Source: Serpens sp035497915
GTDB lineage: Bacteria > Pseudomonadota > Gammaproteobacteria > Pseudomonadales > Pseudomonadaceae
DNA length: 64,000 nucleotides
Reading direction: 5' to 3'
Assembly: GCF_035497915.1 (NCBI RefSeq)
Contig: NZ_DATJCS010000004.1
Coordinates: forward strand, 57,120-121,119
The translations under genes and the position numbers were made by a program. This document shows, one piece after another, positions 1 through 8,634 of this stretch (positions are counted from its first letter, which is position 1; every line of letters begins with the position of its first letter). The notes beneath the pieces were generated by a model. The model had not been told where the DNA came from. It made no database searches and saw only the letters and a list, made by a program, of their open reading frames with translations.

Positions 1-54
1 GACATCGAGGTCAGCGAACGCTGGCTGATGCCGAACCTGGGTTACGACGCCTGA
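1..54 (+). CDS. metH: C-terminal end of probable methionine synthase MetH (partial)
   Basis: The window opens inside a reading frame whose last 17 codons read DIEVSERWLMPNLGYDA before a TGA. The pattern (acidic residue, ERWL, P, LGYD) resembles the extreme C-terminus of the activation domain of cobalamin-dependent methionine synthase. In P. aeruginosa metH lies a few genes from cysI, as here. So little sequence is present that this rests on a short resemblance and on synteny; another protein cannot be excluded. Confidence 0.45.
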   Translation, partial: DIEVSERWLMPNLGYDA

Positions 55-60
55 CGACCC

Positions 61-132
61 GCAGGGTGGATGTCGCTTGTTACATCCACCCTTGGCGCCG
101 CACGCTGGACAACAAACAACGGTTGTCCACCC
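61..132. repeat. REP-type palindromic repeats (GGGTGGAYRWC family)
   Basis: Two adjacent inverted repeats lie between the first stop codon and the LRR kinase. The arms GGGTGGATGT (64-73) and ACATCCACCC (82-91) form one hairpin; TGGACAAC (106-113) and GTTGTCCA (122-129) form the second. The same GTAGGGTGGACAA-type sequence recurs at 37683-37712, so this is a dispersed element. The first hairpin could also end transcription of the upstream gene, although it has no T-run. Confidence 0.7.
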
Positions 133-159
133 GACGATTCCTCGACACCTGATTGGCCC

Positions 160-1443
160 ATGCACACCCTCGAACAACTGCGCCGCGGCGAGCTGGCCGG
201 CCTCCGCCGGCTGGACCTGGCCGCCGAGCTGACGGAATTTCCCCGCGAGATCTTCGCGCTGGCCGACAGCCTGGAAGTCCTCAACCTGTCCGGCAACCAA
301 CTATCACGCCTGCCGGATGACCTGCCGCGCCTGAAGAACCTGAAAGTCATCTTCTGCTCGGACAATCCGTTCAGCGAGCTGCCCGAGGTGCTGGGCGAAT
401 GCCCGCAGCTTGAGATGGTCGGCTTCAAGGCCTGCCGGATCGAGCGGGTGGCCGGCGCCGCGCTGCCGGCACGGCTGCGCTGGCTGATCCTTACCGACAA
501 TCGCATCGCCCAAATGCCGGACGCGCTGGGCCAGCGTCCACGCCTGCAGAAGCTGATGCTCTCCGGCAATCGGTTGTCGGCCTTGCCGGAAAGCCTCGCC
601 GAGGCGGCCAATCTGGAACTGCTGCGCCTGGCGGCCAACCGTTTCGAAGCGCTGCCGGACTGGCTCGGCGAGTTGCCGCGCCTGAGCTGGCTGGCGTTTT
701 CCGGCAACCCCTGCAGTCCCTTCCCCGCCGCCCCGGACACCCGCGTCTATTCCCGGGACGAAGTGCGGCTGGGTGAGCTGCTCGGCCAGGGTGCCTCCGG
801 GCTGATTCATGCCGGGCTGCTGCAGGACGGTGGCACCGTGGCGGCGAAACTGTTCAAGGGCCAGGTCACCAGTGACGGTCTGCCGGAAAGCGAGATGGCG
901 GCCTGCCTGGCCGCCGGCGCGCACCCGAACCTGATTGCCGTGAAAGGCATCCTGCACACCGGGCACAGCCCGCTGCCGGCACTGCTGATGGAGCGCCTGC
1001 CGCCGCGCTACCGCACGCTGGCCGGGCCGCCGTCGCTTGCCAGCTGTACCCGGGATTGCTACCCCGACGGCTGGACGCTTTCGACAGAACAGGCTCTGCG
1101 CATCGCGCGTGGAACGGCAGCTGCCGTGGCACACCTGCATGCGCGGGGCATGCTGCATGGCGACCTGTATGGCCATAACCTGCTGGTCGATGACGGGGGT
1201 CACACGCTGCTCAGCGACTTCGGTGGCGCTACCTTCATCGATCCCGCCAACCTCCAGGGACAGCGGCTGATGCAGTTGGAAAGCCGCGCCTTCGGCTGCC
1301 TGCTGGAGGAGTTGCTCGATCACTGCCCTGCCGACGACCAGCCGCAGCGCCAGCAAGCGTTGCGCCAGCTCCAGCAGGCCTGCCTGGATGAACGGGTCGC
1401 CAGCCGACCGGACTTCACGGCCATCTGCGCCGCGCTGGCCTGA
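160..1443 (+). CDS. Leucine-rich-repeat protein kinase
   Basis: A 427-residue protein fusing leucine-rich repeats to a protein-kinase-like domain. Residues about 1-185 carry repeats of the LxxLxLxxNxLxxLP type. The kinase part has a glycine loop GQGASG (209-214), a beta-3 lysine in AAKLF (Lys230), a catalytic loop HGDLYGHN (333-340, Asp335) and SDFGG (Asp353), so the key catalytic residues are present. No signal peptide or membrane segment is seen, so it is probably cytoplasmic. I chose the ATG at 160 because the repeats start right after it; an in-frame ATG at 70 would add 30 unconserved-looking residues across the REP element. The LRRs probably bind a partner protein. Substrate unknown. It converges on the next gene across a shared terminator. 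Confidence 0.85.
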   Translation: MHTLEQLRRGELAGLRRLDLAAELTEFPREIFALADSLEVLNLSGNQLSRLPDDLPRLKNLKVIFCSDNPFSELPEVLGECPQLEMVGFKACRIERVAGAALPARLRWLILTDNRIAQMPDALGQRPRLQKLMLSGNRLSALPESLAEAANLELLRLAANRFEALPDWLGELPRLSWLAFSGNPCSPFPAAPDTRVYSRDEVRLGELLGQGASGLIHAGLLQDGGTVAAKLFKGQVTSDGLPESEMAACLAAGAHPNLIAVKGILHTGHSPLPALLMERLPPRYRTLAGPPSLASCTRDCYPDGWTLSTEQALRIARGTAAAVAHLHARGMLHGDLYGHNLLVDDGGHTLLSDFGGATFIDPANLQGQRLMQLESRAFGCLLEELLDHCPADDQPQRQQALRQLQQACLDERVASRPDFTAICAALA

Positions 1444-1449
1444 AACGAA

Positions 1450-1473
1450 AAACCGCCAGCGAGCTGGCGGTTT
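1450..1473. terminator. Bidirectional terminator between convergent genes
   Basis: Arms AAACCGCCAG (1450-1459) and CTGGCGGTTT (1464-1473) form a perfect 10-bp stem with a 4-base loop. A-rich and T-rich flanks on either side suit termination of both the LRR kinase and the convergent minus-strand gene. Confidence 0.75.
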
Positions 1474-1492
1474 GTTCGGTTTCCGGCGTGGC

Positions 1493-1927
1493 TTACTGCG
1501 CCACGGCCTCGACCTGCTCGGGCGCCACGTCGGCGGCCGGGGCCTCGGCGGCGACCGCATCGTCGGCGAACAGGGTGTTGACCACCGCGCCGCCGATCAC
1601 GCTACCGGCCACGGCGCCGGCCATGCTGCCCATGAAGCCGCTGCCGGCAGCTTGCGGAGCCGCGGCCTGGGCGGCGGGCGCGCCGGCGGTGGCCGGGGCG
1701 CTGCCGGTACGCGCCGGAGCTGCGCTGGCGGCAGGTGCGGCATTCTGCGCCGGAGTCGCCGGGCGAGCCTGGGAAGAGGAGCCATAGCGGCTGGGCTGCT
1801 TGGCCTGGGCCGCCGCGGCCGGCTTGGCGCTCATGCGCTTGCGGGCGGCTTCCGCATCGCCAACGTAGGCGGTGGTGGTCACCAGCAGGCCGGCCAGGGC
1901 CAGGCTGGAAAAAGTCAGGGCTTTCAC
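1493..1927 (-). CDS. Secreted Ala/Pro-rich protein with glycine-zipper segment
   Basis: 144 residues. The N-terminus MKALTFSSLALAGLLVTTT followed by a small-residue stretch ending in DAEAA looks like a Sec signal peptide. Next comes a low-complexity Ala/Pro/Gln linker (about residues 35-90), then a glycine-zipper-like hydrophobic segment with GSMAGAVAGSVIGGA, then an acidic Ala-rich tail. Glycine zippers of this type occur in small envelope proteins, so a periplasmic or membrane-associated role is likely, but the function is unknown. The start is GTG (complement of 1925-1927), supported by AAGGAG nine bases upstream. Transcribed after the EamA gene on the same strand, about 100 bases away. 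Confidence 0.75.
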   Translation of the reverse strand: MKALTFSSLALAGLLVTTTAYVGDAEAARKRMSAKPAAAAQAKQPSRYGSSSQARPATPAQNAAPAASAAPARTGSAPATAGAPAAQAAAPQAAGSGFMGSMAGAVAGSVIGGAVVNTLFADDAVAAEAPAADVAPEQVEAVAQ

Positions 1928-2031
1928 GCGGGGTAACTCCTTGGGTGCTTACACAGACGCTGATATGGGGTCGGCCCACGGCCTTCCAATAGGTCGGCAA
2001 GCATAAAAGCAACCTCAACGAAATCAATCGG

Positions 2032-2967
2032 TTATTCAGCCTTCTTGTGTAACGGCAGATGAGCGGAAAGATCCTCGCGCAACAACAGGCCCATGGCCGT
2101 CAGCACCAGCAGGCTGCCGGGCAACCAGCTCCAGCCGATCAGCTCGGGACGACTGGCGAACAGCACCAGCATGGCGACGAAGGGCACCAGGTAACCGTAG
2201 GCGGCGATCCCCCCCGGGGTGAGCAGCCGGGTGGCGTACTGCTGCAACCAGAAGGTGGCGCTGGTTGACAGGATGCCCAGGTAGACCAGCACCAGCAGCT
2301 CCTGGCCGCCCAGGCGCCACAGCTGCGCCGGGCGCTCCAGCCACAGGCCCAGCACCGCGCTGGACAGGACGCCCATGAACAGGCTCCAGAAGGCGCGCGG
2401 CCCTGGCGCCCGGTCCAGCCAGCCGCGCTCCAGGCCCCATTTGCTGAGGACCGGATACAGCGCCGAGCAGAGGCAACCGCCGAAAAACAGCAGCTCGCCG
2501 AATCCAGGACGCAGCGCCTGCCCGCTGCCCGTGCTTTCCGCCCAGGCCAGCCCCAGCGCCCCCAGCGCGCCCAGCAGCAGGCAGCCCAGCAGCGCGGGCG
2601 CTGGCCGTTCGACCCCGAAGCCCCGCCCCAACCCATAGGCCAGCAACGGCACGCTGACAAACAGCACCGCCATGGACAGCGAGCTGACCCGGTGCGCCGC
2701 CCAGAACATGATGGCGAAGAACGCGCCCAGCGAAGCGCCCAGCGCCAAGTAGAGCAGCCAGCCCCGCGCGGACGGCCAGCCAGGCCGGCCGCGCAACACC
2801 GGCAGCAGCACCAGCGCGGCAATGGCGAAACGCAGGGCGGTAAGCGACAGCGGCGGCAGGTCGTTGCCCAGCAGGCCGACCGCCGGAAAAGACAGGCCGA
2901 CCAGCAGCGCCCAGAGCAGCATGCCGGCATGGGCACGCACGCGTTCGGATGGGCCGCGCTCGGTCAT
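2032..2967 (-). CDS. EamA-family (DMT) transporter
   Basis: 311 residues, almost entirely hydrophobic, with about ten membrane segments arranged as two repeats of the EamA (drug/metabolite transporter) fold. Features include LSFPAVGLLGNDLPPLSLTA near the N-terminus and a second half starting around GFGELLFFGGCLCSALYP. The size matches the family (about 290-310). These inner-membrane proteins usually export metabolites or amino acids; the substrate cannot be read from sequence. The short charged C-terminus (HLPLHKKAE) is cytoplasmic in the usual topology. It lies alone between DUF1883 and the secreted protein, all on the minus strand. Confidence 0.88.
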   Translation of the reverse strand: MTERGPSERVRAHAGMLLWALLVGLSFPAVGLLGNDLPPLSLTALRFAIAALVLLPVLRGRPGWPSARGWLLYLALGASLGAFFAIMFWAAHRVSSLSMAVLFVSVPLLAYGLGRGFGVERPAPALLGCLLLGALGALGLAWAESTGSGQALRPGFGELLFFGGCLCSALYPVLSKWGLERGWLDRAPGPRAFWSLFMGVLSSAVLGLWLERPAQLWRLGGQELLVLVYLGILSTSATFWLQQYATRLLTPGGIAAYGYLVPFVAMLVLFASRPELIGWSWLPGSLLVLTAMGLLLREDLSAHLPLHKKAE

Positions 2968-3058
2968 GGATGCGAAGGACGGTGGGGATGCATCGGAACC
3001 TCCTGGCGCGGCCGCTCAGACTGCGACCCGGATACGTCCTCGGCGGTTCCGCGCGGGA

Positions 3059-3361
3059 TCAGCCCTGTTCCGAAGGACTGTTGCGCTTGATGCGAATGCG
3101 GTAATCCAGCTTGGGCTTCTGCGTCACGCTGATCGCCTTGCGCGTGACGGTGTCCAGCGTGATGTTCCAGAAGCCGGTACTCGGCACGCGAATCTTGGCG
3201 GGAAACTTGATGAAGGCCCCACCGTGGTAGGTGTGGCGGCCGCCGTTGCGGAAGCTGCGAAAGTTGGCGTCGTTCATCAGCCGGATATTGCACGGCTGTG
3301 AAGACTCGATGATCACCAGATCATCTTCGTTGAGGTATTCGCGCCGGTGGATAAATTTCAT
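3059..3361 (-). CDS. DUF1883 domain protein
   Basis: 100 residues matching the DUF1883 family along its full length: MKFIHRREYLN at the start, then NIRLMNDANFRSF, GGRHTYHGGAF and VPSTGFWNITLDT. It is small, soluble and beta-rich with no signal peptide. No biochemical role is established for stand-alone family members. It is divergent from the MFS gene, with 143 bases between the two starts that should hold both promoters. Confidence 0.85.
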   Translation of the reverse strand: MKFIHRREYLNEDDLVIIESSQPCNIRLMNDANFRSFRNGGRHTYHGGAFIKFPAKIRVPSTGFWNITLDTVTRKAISVTQKPKLDYRIRIKRNSPSEQG

Positions 3362-3504
3362 GGGAAGTCGAACGGGTCAAACGAGGGGCGCGCACAATAG
3401 CACGCCGCGCCGAAAATCTCCCACCCGACGGCGCTTTGCGGTATGTTCCCCGCCCCCCGGCGCGGCGGCTCGTGTCGGCACTTTGCCAGAGGTTCCTGCT
3501 GTCC

Positions 3505-4641
3505 ATGTCGTCCATCGATATCCGCGCGCCCCGGGTGCGCTGGTCCACCCGTTGCGGCTTCTTCCTCGCCGGCTTCGGGTTGTCGGTGTGGGCGCCGCTG
3601 GTGCCCTATGTGCGCGAACGCATTCCGATGAGCGACGCCACCTTCGGCCTGTTGCTGTTGTGCGTGGGCGCCGGCTCGCTGACCTGCATGCCGCTGTCGG
3701 GCATGCTCGCCGCCCGCTTCGGCATCCGTCCGGCCGCGCTGGCCTGCCTGGGCCTGCTGATGGGCGTGCTGGCCGTCATGGCGCTGACGGACTCGATCGT
3801 CTGGCTGGCGGTCGCGCTGTTCGGCTTTGGCGGCACGCTGGGCGTGCTGGATATCCTGCTCAACATCCAGTCCCTGAAAGTGGAGCGCGCCCTCGGCCGT
3901 CCGCTGATGTCCCATTTCCACGGCATGTTCAGCCTCGGCACCATCGCCGGCGCGGCCTGCCTGACGGCCCTGCTGCGCCTGGGCCTGAGCGCCAGCGCCG
4001 GCACCCTGCTGGTGGTGGCGCTGATCCTGATCGCCACGCTGCTGATCCGCAGCGGGTTGCTGCCCGATCGCGCACCGGCCGGCGGCGCCCTGTTCGCCCG
4101 GCCCACGGGTGTCGTGCTGGTGGTGGGACTGCTGTGCTTCATCGTCTACCTGGCCGAAGGGGCGATCCTGGACTGGAGCGCGCTCTACCTGACCCAGGAC
4201 AAGGGCATGGCCATCAGCCTGGCCGGCCTGGGCTACGCCAGCTTCGCCCTGCTGGTGACCGTCGCCCGCTTTGGCGGCGGAGCGCTGATCACCCGGCTGG
4301 GCGCCGTGCGCGTGGTGGTCATCGGCGCCATCCTGGCCGCCACCGGCCTGGCGGTGAGCATCCTCACCGATCACTGGCTGATCGCCCTGCTCGGCTATGC
4401 CCTGTGCGGCCTGGGCTGCGCCAACATCTCGCCGGTGCTGATTTCCTCGCTCAACCGGCAGCAGGACATGCCGGTGCATCTGGCGGTCACCGCCGCCACC
4501 ACCGTCGGCTTCGCCGGGGTGCTGGCCGGCCCGGCGCTGATGGGCCTGGTGGCCCACTTGAGCTCCCTGGCGGTCGCCTTCGCGCTGGTCGCCGTCCTGT
4601 TGCTGGGCATGCTGTTCAGCACGTCACGACTCCCCCGGTAA
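3505..4641 (+). CDS. MFS transporter (YbjJ-like)
   Basis: 378 residues with about twelve membrane segments. It resembles the YbjJ-type branch of the major facilitator superfamily: RCGFFLAGFGLSVWAPLVPY opens the first helix and GTLGVLDILLNIQ and SHFHGMFSLGT lie in helices 4-5. The substrate is unknown. I chose the ATG at 3505 (MSSIDIRAP) with an AGAGG upstream; an in-frame ATG at 3436 would add a 23-residue Arg-rich extension not expected in this family. The RlmN-like gene starts 21 bases downstream on the same strand, so the two are probably cotranscribed. Confidence 0.88.
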   Translation: MSSIDIRAPRVRWSTRCGFFLAGFGLSVWAPLVPYVRERIPMSDATFGLLLLCVGAGSLTCMPLSGMLAARFGIRPAALACLGLLMGVLAVMALTDSIVWLAVALFGFGGTLGVLDILLNIQSLKVERALGRPLMSHFHGMFSLGTIAGAACLTALLRLGLSASAGTLLVVALILIATLLIRSGLLPDRAPAGGALFARPTGVVLVVGLLCFIVYLAEGAILDWSALYLTQDKGMAISLAGLGYASFALLVTVARFGGGALITRLGAVRVVVIGAILAATGLAVSILTDHWLIALLGYALCGLGCANISPVLISSLNRQQDMPVHLAVTAATTVGFAGVLAGPALMGLVAHLSSLAVAFALVAVLLLGMLFSTSRLPR

Positions 4642-4662
4642 ACCCTTCGGAATCCGCTCCCC

Positions 4663-5709
4663 ATGCGCATCCAGCAGATCCACCAACAACTCGCCGAGCT
4701 GGGCGCCAAGCCCCTGCACATCACTCGCATCCTGCGTGCCTGGCTGCACGGCCTGCCGCTGGATACCGGCACGCGGCGCCAGCAGAGCCAGGACTTCCTG
4801 CCGCTGGCGGTGCGCGACCAGCTGCCGGCCCTCGGCGCGATGCTCGACGGCCTGGCCCGCCTGCGTTCCGAACATCCGGGCGCCGACGACTCGGCCCGCC
4901 TGCTGGTCGAGCTGGGCGACGGGCAGATGGTGGAAAGCGTGCTGCTGCCGCGCGACGGGCTGTGTGTGTCCAGCCAGGTCGGTTGCGCGGTGGGCTGCAC
5001 CTTCTGCATGACCGGCAAGAGCGGTCTGCTGCGCCAGGTCGGCAGCGCCGAAATCCTCGCCCAGGTCGCCCTGGCGCGGCGCAAGCGCGCGGTGAAGAAA
5101 GTGGTGTTCATGGGCATGGGTGAGCCGGCCCACAACCTGGACAATGTGCTCGAGGCCATCGACCTGCTGGGCAGCGAAGGCGGCATCGGCCACAAGAACC
5201 TGGTGTTCTCCACGGTGGGCGACCCGCGGGTATTCGAGCGCCTGCCGCAGCAGCGGGTGAAGCCGGCCCTGGCGCTGTCGCTGCACAGCACCGATGCCGC
5301 CCTGCGCGAGCAGTTGCTGCCGCGCGCCCCGCGCATCGCCCCCGAGGAGCTGGTCGAGTTGGGCGAACGCTACGCTCGCACGGTGGGTTATCCGATCCAG
5401 TACCAGTGGACGCTGCTCAAGGGCATCAACGACAGCCAGGATGAAATGGACGGCATCATCCGCCTGCTCAAGGGCAAGTACGCGATCATGAACGTGATCC
5501 CTTACAACAGCCTGGAAGAGGACGAGTTCCAGCGGCCGGAGGGCGAGCGCATCCGCCAGATCGTCCGCTACCTGCACGGCAACGGCGTGCTGACCAAGGT
5601 GCGCAATTCGGCGGGACAGGATGTGGAGGGCGGCTGCGGCCAGCTGCGCGCCCGCGCCGAGCGGGTCGAACGCGGCCGGCGGGCCGGTTCAGAGCTGGGG
5701 CGCGACTAA
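4663..5709 (+). CDS. RlmN-like radical-SAM methyltransferase (paralogue)
   Basis: 348 residues. It carries the radical-SAM cluster motif CAVGCTFC (Cys108, 112, 115), the GMGEPAHNLDNV segment and the C-terminal VRNSAGQDVEGGCGQL, whose Cys325 corresponds to the catalytic cysteine that forms the covalent RNA intermediate in RlmN. All residues needed for C2-adenosine methylation of RNA therefore appear present. The canonical rlmN of Pseudomonas sits elsewhere (with ndk, pilF and ispG), so this is probably a second copy, equivalent to the gene near cysI in P. aeruginosa; its RNA target is unknown. The 3' end overlaps the convergent diguanylate cyclase gene by 21 bases. Confidence 0.85.
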   Translation: MRIQQIHQQLAELGAKPLHITRILRAWLHGLPLDTGTRRQQSQDFLPLAVRDQLPALGAMLDGLARLRSEHPGADDSARLLVELGDGQMVESVLLPRDGLCVSSQVGCAVGCTFCMTGKSGLLRQVGSAEILAQVALARRKRAVKKVVFMGMGEPAHNLDNVLEAIDLLGSEGGIGHKNLVFSTVGDPRVFERLPQQRVKPALALSLHSTDAALREQLLPRAPRIAPEELVELGERYARTVGYPIQYQWTLLKGINDSQDEMDGIIRLLKGKYAIMNVIPYNSLEEDEFQRPEGERIRQIVRYLHGNGVLTKVRNSAGQDVEGGCGQLRARAERVERGRRAGSELGRD

Positions 5710-7146
5710 CAGCGCGGGCTTGTCCCGTCCGGGCGAGCTCACCATCACCACCCGGTCGCGACCCTCGGCCTTGGCCCGATACAGGGCGCGATCGGCCTCG
5801 CTCAGCAGCGGCTCCAGCGACCCACCCGGCACCTCGGGAAGCCAGAGCAGGCCGATGCTGAGGGTAATGGTCACGCTGGCCTCCTCACGCCGCACCGGCC
5901 GACCGGCGATTTCCTGGCGAATACGCTCCGCCATGCCACGCGCATTCGCCTCGTCGAGGCCCGGCAGCACCAGGGCGAACTCCTCGCCGCCCAGCCGGCC
6001 GAACAGATCATCCTGACGCAGAATCCGCTTCACGCTGGTGGCGAATACGCGCAGCACCTCATCGCCCATCGCATGCCCGTGCCGGTCGTTGACCTGCTTG
6101 AAGTGATCGAGGTCGAGCATCATCACCACCAACGGCGTTGCGCCGCGCTTCTGACGCAGCAGGGCCTCGGCGCGCCGGGTAAAGCTGCGGCGCGACAGCG
6201 TGCCGGTGAGGATGTCGTGGTCGGCGCGCTGGCGCAGCGTCGCCAGTTCGCGATTGCGGGCCCGATTGATGCTGGCCACGATCAGCGGACCGAAGGCGAA
6301 CAGGGTGATGCCCAGGCGCAGCGAGAGAGTCCTGGCGGAGTCGTTGCCCGCGTCCAGCAACGGCAACAACCCCAGGCTCACCGCCACCACCAGCCAGACG
6401 CAGCTCAGCAGGGTCAGCAGGGCGGAAATGAACAGCGAATAACTCAGCGCGCACCAGAGCAGCGCCGGCACCACGAAGCCCAGGGAGCCCGGGCCGCCCA
6501 CTCCGGCGCAAACGATCAGCGAAACCAGCAGGGCCACCACCGGCGCGAATTCCCACAGATCGTTACGCCGCCGGGAATGCCGGCCGCTGGCCAGGCGCGC
6601 GAAGAACTCGGGCGCCGACAGCATGACCGGAAGGATCAGCACCGCGTTGACCAGATCCGCGCTGAACCAGGAGCTCGCCGCCTCCCAGGCGCTGGCGAAC
6701 ACCGGCGGCTGGATGACATGCCCGAGCAGCACGGCAGCCAACGCGGAAAAGCCCGAGGCCAGCAGACAAATGGCAAACAGGGTCAGCAGGCCACCGGGCT
6801 GGCGCAGCGAGCGGAAGCGGCGTGGCGTGATCCGCACCAGCAGCAGGCCGCAGCCCACGAAGGCCAGGTTGACCAGGGAGAGACGCAGCGACAGCAGAAA
6901 ACTCCCGCCCATGAACAGGTCGGCGGCGACAAACCCGAGCAGGGCCGCGCCCCAGCTCGCCGGTCGCGCCAGACGCGGGTAGAGGATGAACAGTCCCAGC
7001 AGCACGGCATTGGCGGGCCAGAAAGCCGCCAGCATGCCGACCGGCCGCGTGGCGATGCCCAGCCAGGCGGTGACCATGACCAGCAGGGTCAGGCCCAGCA
7101 GCCGCAGCGCGCTGGCCTCCCAGTCGGTCGACGCCGTGTTTTGCAC
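5689..7146 (-). CDS. MASE1-GGDEF diguanylate cyclase
   Basis: 485 residues. The first roughly 300 are hydrophobic with about eight to ten membrane helices and the MASE1 sensor pattern (FWPANAVLLG, ADLVNAVLILP). A GGDEF domain follows (about 316-478) with HDILTGTLSRRSF, the catalytic GGEEF (386-390) and an RQDD inhibitory site (377-380) five residues before it. It should make cyclic-di-GMP in response to a membrane-sensed signal and be subject to product inhibition. The signal is unknown. It is divergent from the DUF2970 gene and converges on the RlmN-like gene, which it overlaps by 21 bases. Confidence 0.92.
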   Translation of the reverse strand: MQNTASTDWEASALRLLGLTLLVMVTAWLGIATRPVGMLAAFWPANAVLLGLFILYPRLARPASWGAALLGFVAADLFMGGSFLLSLRLSLVNLAFVGCGLLLVRITPRRFRSLRQPGGLLTLFAICLLASGFSALAAVLLGHVIQPPVFASAWEAASSWFSADLVNAVLILPVMLSAPEFFARLASGRHSRRRNDLWEFAPVVALLVSLIVCAGVGGPGSLGFVVPALLWCALSYSLFISALLTLLSCVWLVVAVSLGLLPLLDAGNDSARTLSLRLGITLFAFGPLIVASINRARNRELATLRQRADHDILTGTLSRRSFTRRAEALLRQKRGATPLVVMMLDLDHFKQVNDRHGHAMGDEVLRVFATSVKRILRQDDLFGRLGGEEFALVLPGLDEANARGMAERIRQEIAGRPVRREEASVTITLSIGLLWLPEVPGGSLEPLLSEADRALYRAKAEGRDRVVMVSSPGRDKPALLVAPQL

Positions 7147-7296
7147 TTCCGTCTCTCCTGCCGCACCCGCTCCAGGCCTGCGACTTTAGCACCCGACCGC
7201 TCCGGCAACCCCGCGTCAGGCCAGGCGCGTGACTGGCATCACAGCGGACCGCCCGGGTCTTTACTTGTCCAACAACCTTCACGACAGGAGCCCGGC

Positions 7297-7509
7297 ATGA
7301 ACGATCCCGACGACAAGCGCCCCCTCGGCTGGGGCGAACTGCTGCAGAGCGTCCTGGCGGCCGCCCTGGGCGTGCAGAGCGGCAGGAACCGCGCCCGCGA
7401 TTTCAGTCGCGGGCGCCCGGTGCAGTTCATCGTGCTCGGGCTGCTGTTCTGCCTGTGCTTCGTGCTGATCGTGCTCGGCGTGGTGAAGCTGGTGCTCTAC
7501 CTGGCCTGA
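7297..7509 (+). CDS. DUF2970 small membrane protein
   Basis: 70 residues. The N-terminal half (WGELLQSVLAAALGVQSGRN, then RARDFSRG) is the DUF2970 signature, and one hydrophobic helix (about 46-68) anchors the C-terminus. The start ATG has AGGAG seven bases upstream. Function unknown; members are small inner-membrane proteins of beta- and gammaproteobacteria. Its last 13 bases overlap the convergent binding-protein gene. Confidence 0.85.
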   Translation: MNDPDDKRPLGWGELLQSVLAAALGVQSGRNRARDFSRGRPVQFIVLGLLFCLCFVLIVLGVVKLVLYLA

Positions 7510-8591
7510 ACCGGCGCGTCGAGCAACGGGGACAGATCGAAGGGGTAACCCGCCCGCTCGGCATGCAGGGCGTGGCTGTAGCGGCGAAAGTCGACCTGCA
7601 GACGCGGCACGTCGAGGCGCCGATGCAGGTGGATGACCTGTTCCTCGTCGAGCAGACGGAACACATCGGCACGCACATCGACACCGATGCTGTCGGCGAA
7701 ATCCCGCCCCAGGTGATAGTCGTGGATCAGCAGCAGGGCCCAGCCACCGAGGGTGAAATGCCCGGCGGTAAGAGCCTCGACCTCACCGGCCAGACGCGCC
7801 TGGAAGATCTCCGGGGAGTTGTTCGCCGCGCTGAAATGCACGTCCCGACCCGGCTGCAGCCCCCGTTCGCGCAGCGCCTGCATGGCGCCCAGGGCCATCT
7901 CGTCGTTGGCGGACCACACCAGGCGGACGGCGGGATAACGCTCGAACAGCGTGCGCGCCTGCGCCTGGGCGCGCTGGCGCGACCACTCGCCGTTCACCAG
8001 GTGGCGCAGGCGGATGTCCGGATGTTCGTCGAGCGCCCGCAACAGGCCCAGGTTGCGCAATTGCGCCGAGGGGGTCTGCGGCACGCCGCCGAAGGCCAGC
8101 ATCTCCACCGGACCCTCCGGCTTGATGGCGGCCAGGGCCTTGCCCATCAAGTAACCGGCCCGCTCGTCGTCGGGAATCAGGCTGCCGATCCAGTTGCCAT
8201 AGCGCTCGCGCGGGTTGCCCGTGCGCTCGCGCTGCGAGGCGGTCAGCGTGCTGTGCACATTGAACAGTCGAACCGGGCTGTTTTCGAAGATTCTCAGCAG
8301 CTCGGGGCCAGCATAGATCTCGTTGACGAACAGCAGGTAGTCCGGCTGGCGATCGCGCACCTGCCTGCCCAATTGCAGCAGGCGGTTGAAGTCGCGCTCG
8401 GCGTAGTGGATTTCCAGCTCGACGCCCAGATCGTCGGCCACCGCCTGCATGAAGCGCGAATAACCGACCCAGAAGGGTTCGCTGGAATAACCGGGATTGA
8501 TGAAGGCCACCCTCGGGGCGGCCGCCGGTGGAGCAGCCACGGCGGCAACCGTCATCCAGCAGAGGATCAATCCAGTGACTACATGCCTCAT
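7497..8591 (-). CDS. Periplasmic ABC-type substrate-binding protein (orphan)
   Basis: 364 residues with an N-terminal signal peptide (MRHVVTGLILCWMTVAAVAA). The mature part is a type-I periplasmic binding fold of the sugar/LuxP kind: RVAFINPGYSSEPFW at the start, PDYLLFVNE, LVWSANDEMALGAMQAL and FTLGGWALLL. No permease or ATPase gene lies nearby, so it may feed a transporter encoded elsewhere or act as the sensing partner of a membrane receptor. The ATG at 8591 is chosen; a GTG at 8600 adds three residues. The gene converges on DUF2970 and lies 43 bases downstream of a 37-codon membrane protein gene on the same strand. Confidence 0.85.
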   Translation of the reverse strand: MRHVVTGLILCWMTVAAVAAPPAAAPRVAFINPGYSSEPFWVGYSRFMQAVADDLGVELEIHYAERDFNRLLQLGRQVRDRQPDYLLFVNEIYAGPELLRIFENSPVRLFNVHSTLTASQRERTGNPRERYGNWIGSLIPDDERAGYLMGKALAAIKPEGPVEMLAFGGVPQTPSAQLRNLGLLRALDEHPDIRLRHLVNGEWSRQRAQAQARTLFERYPAVRLVWSANDEMALGAMQALRERGLQPGRDVHFSAANNSPEIFQARLAGEVEALTAGHFTLGGWALLLIHDYHLGRDFADSIGVDVRADVFRLLDEEQVIHLHRRLDVPRLQVDFRRYSHALHAERAGYPFDLSPLLDAPVQAR

Positions 8592-8634
8592 TGACCACAC
8601 CGCACCGGCAAAAGGAGGGGCGGCATTTTGCCAG

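Noticed and set aside
3231..5123. A 630-codon open frame overlapping the MFS and RlmN-like genes
   Set aside because: It is out of frame with two well-supported genes and has an Arg/Pro/Gly-rich product.
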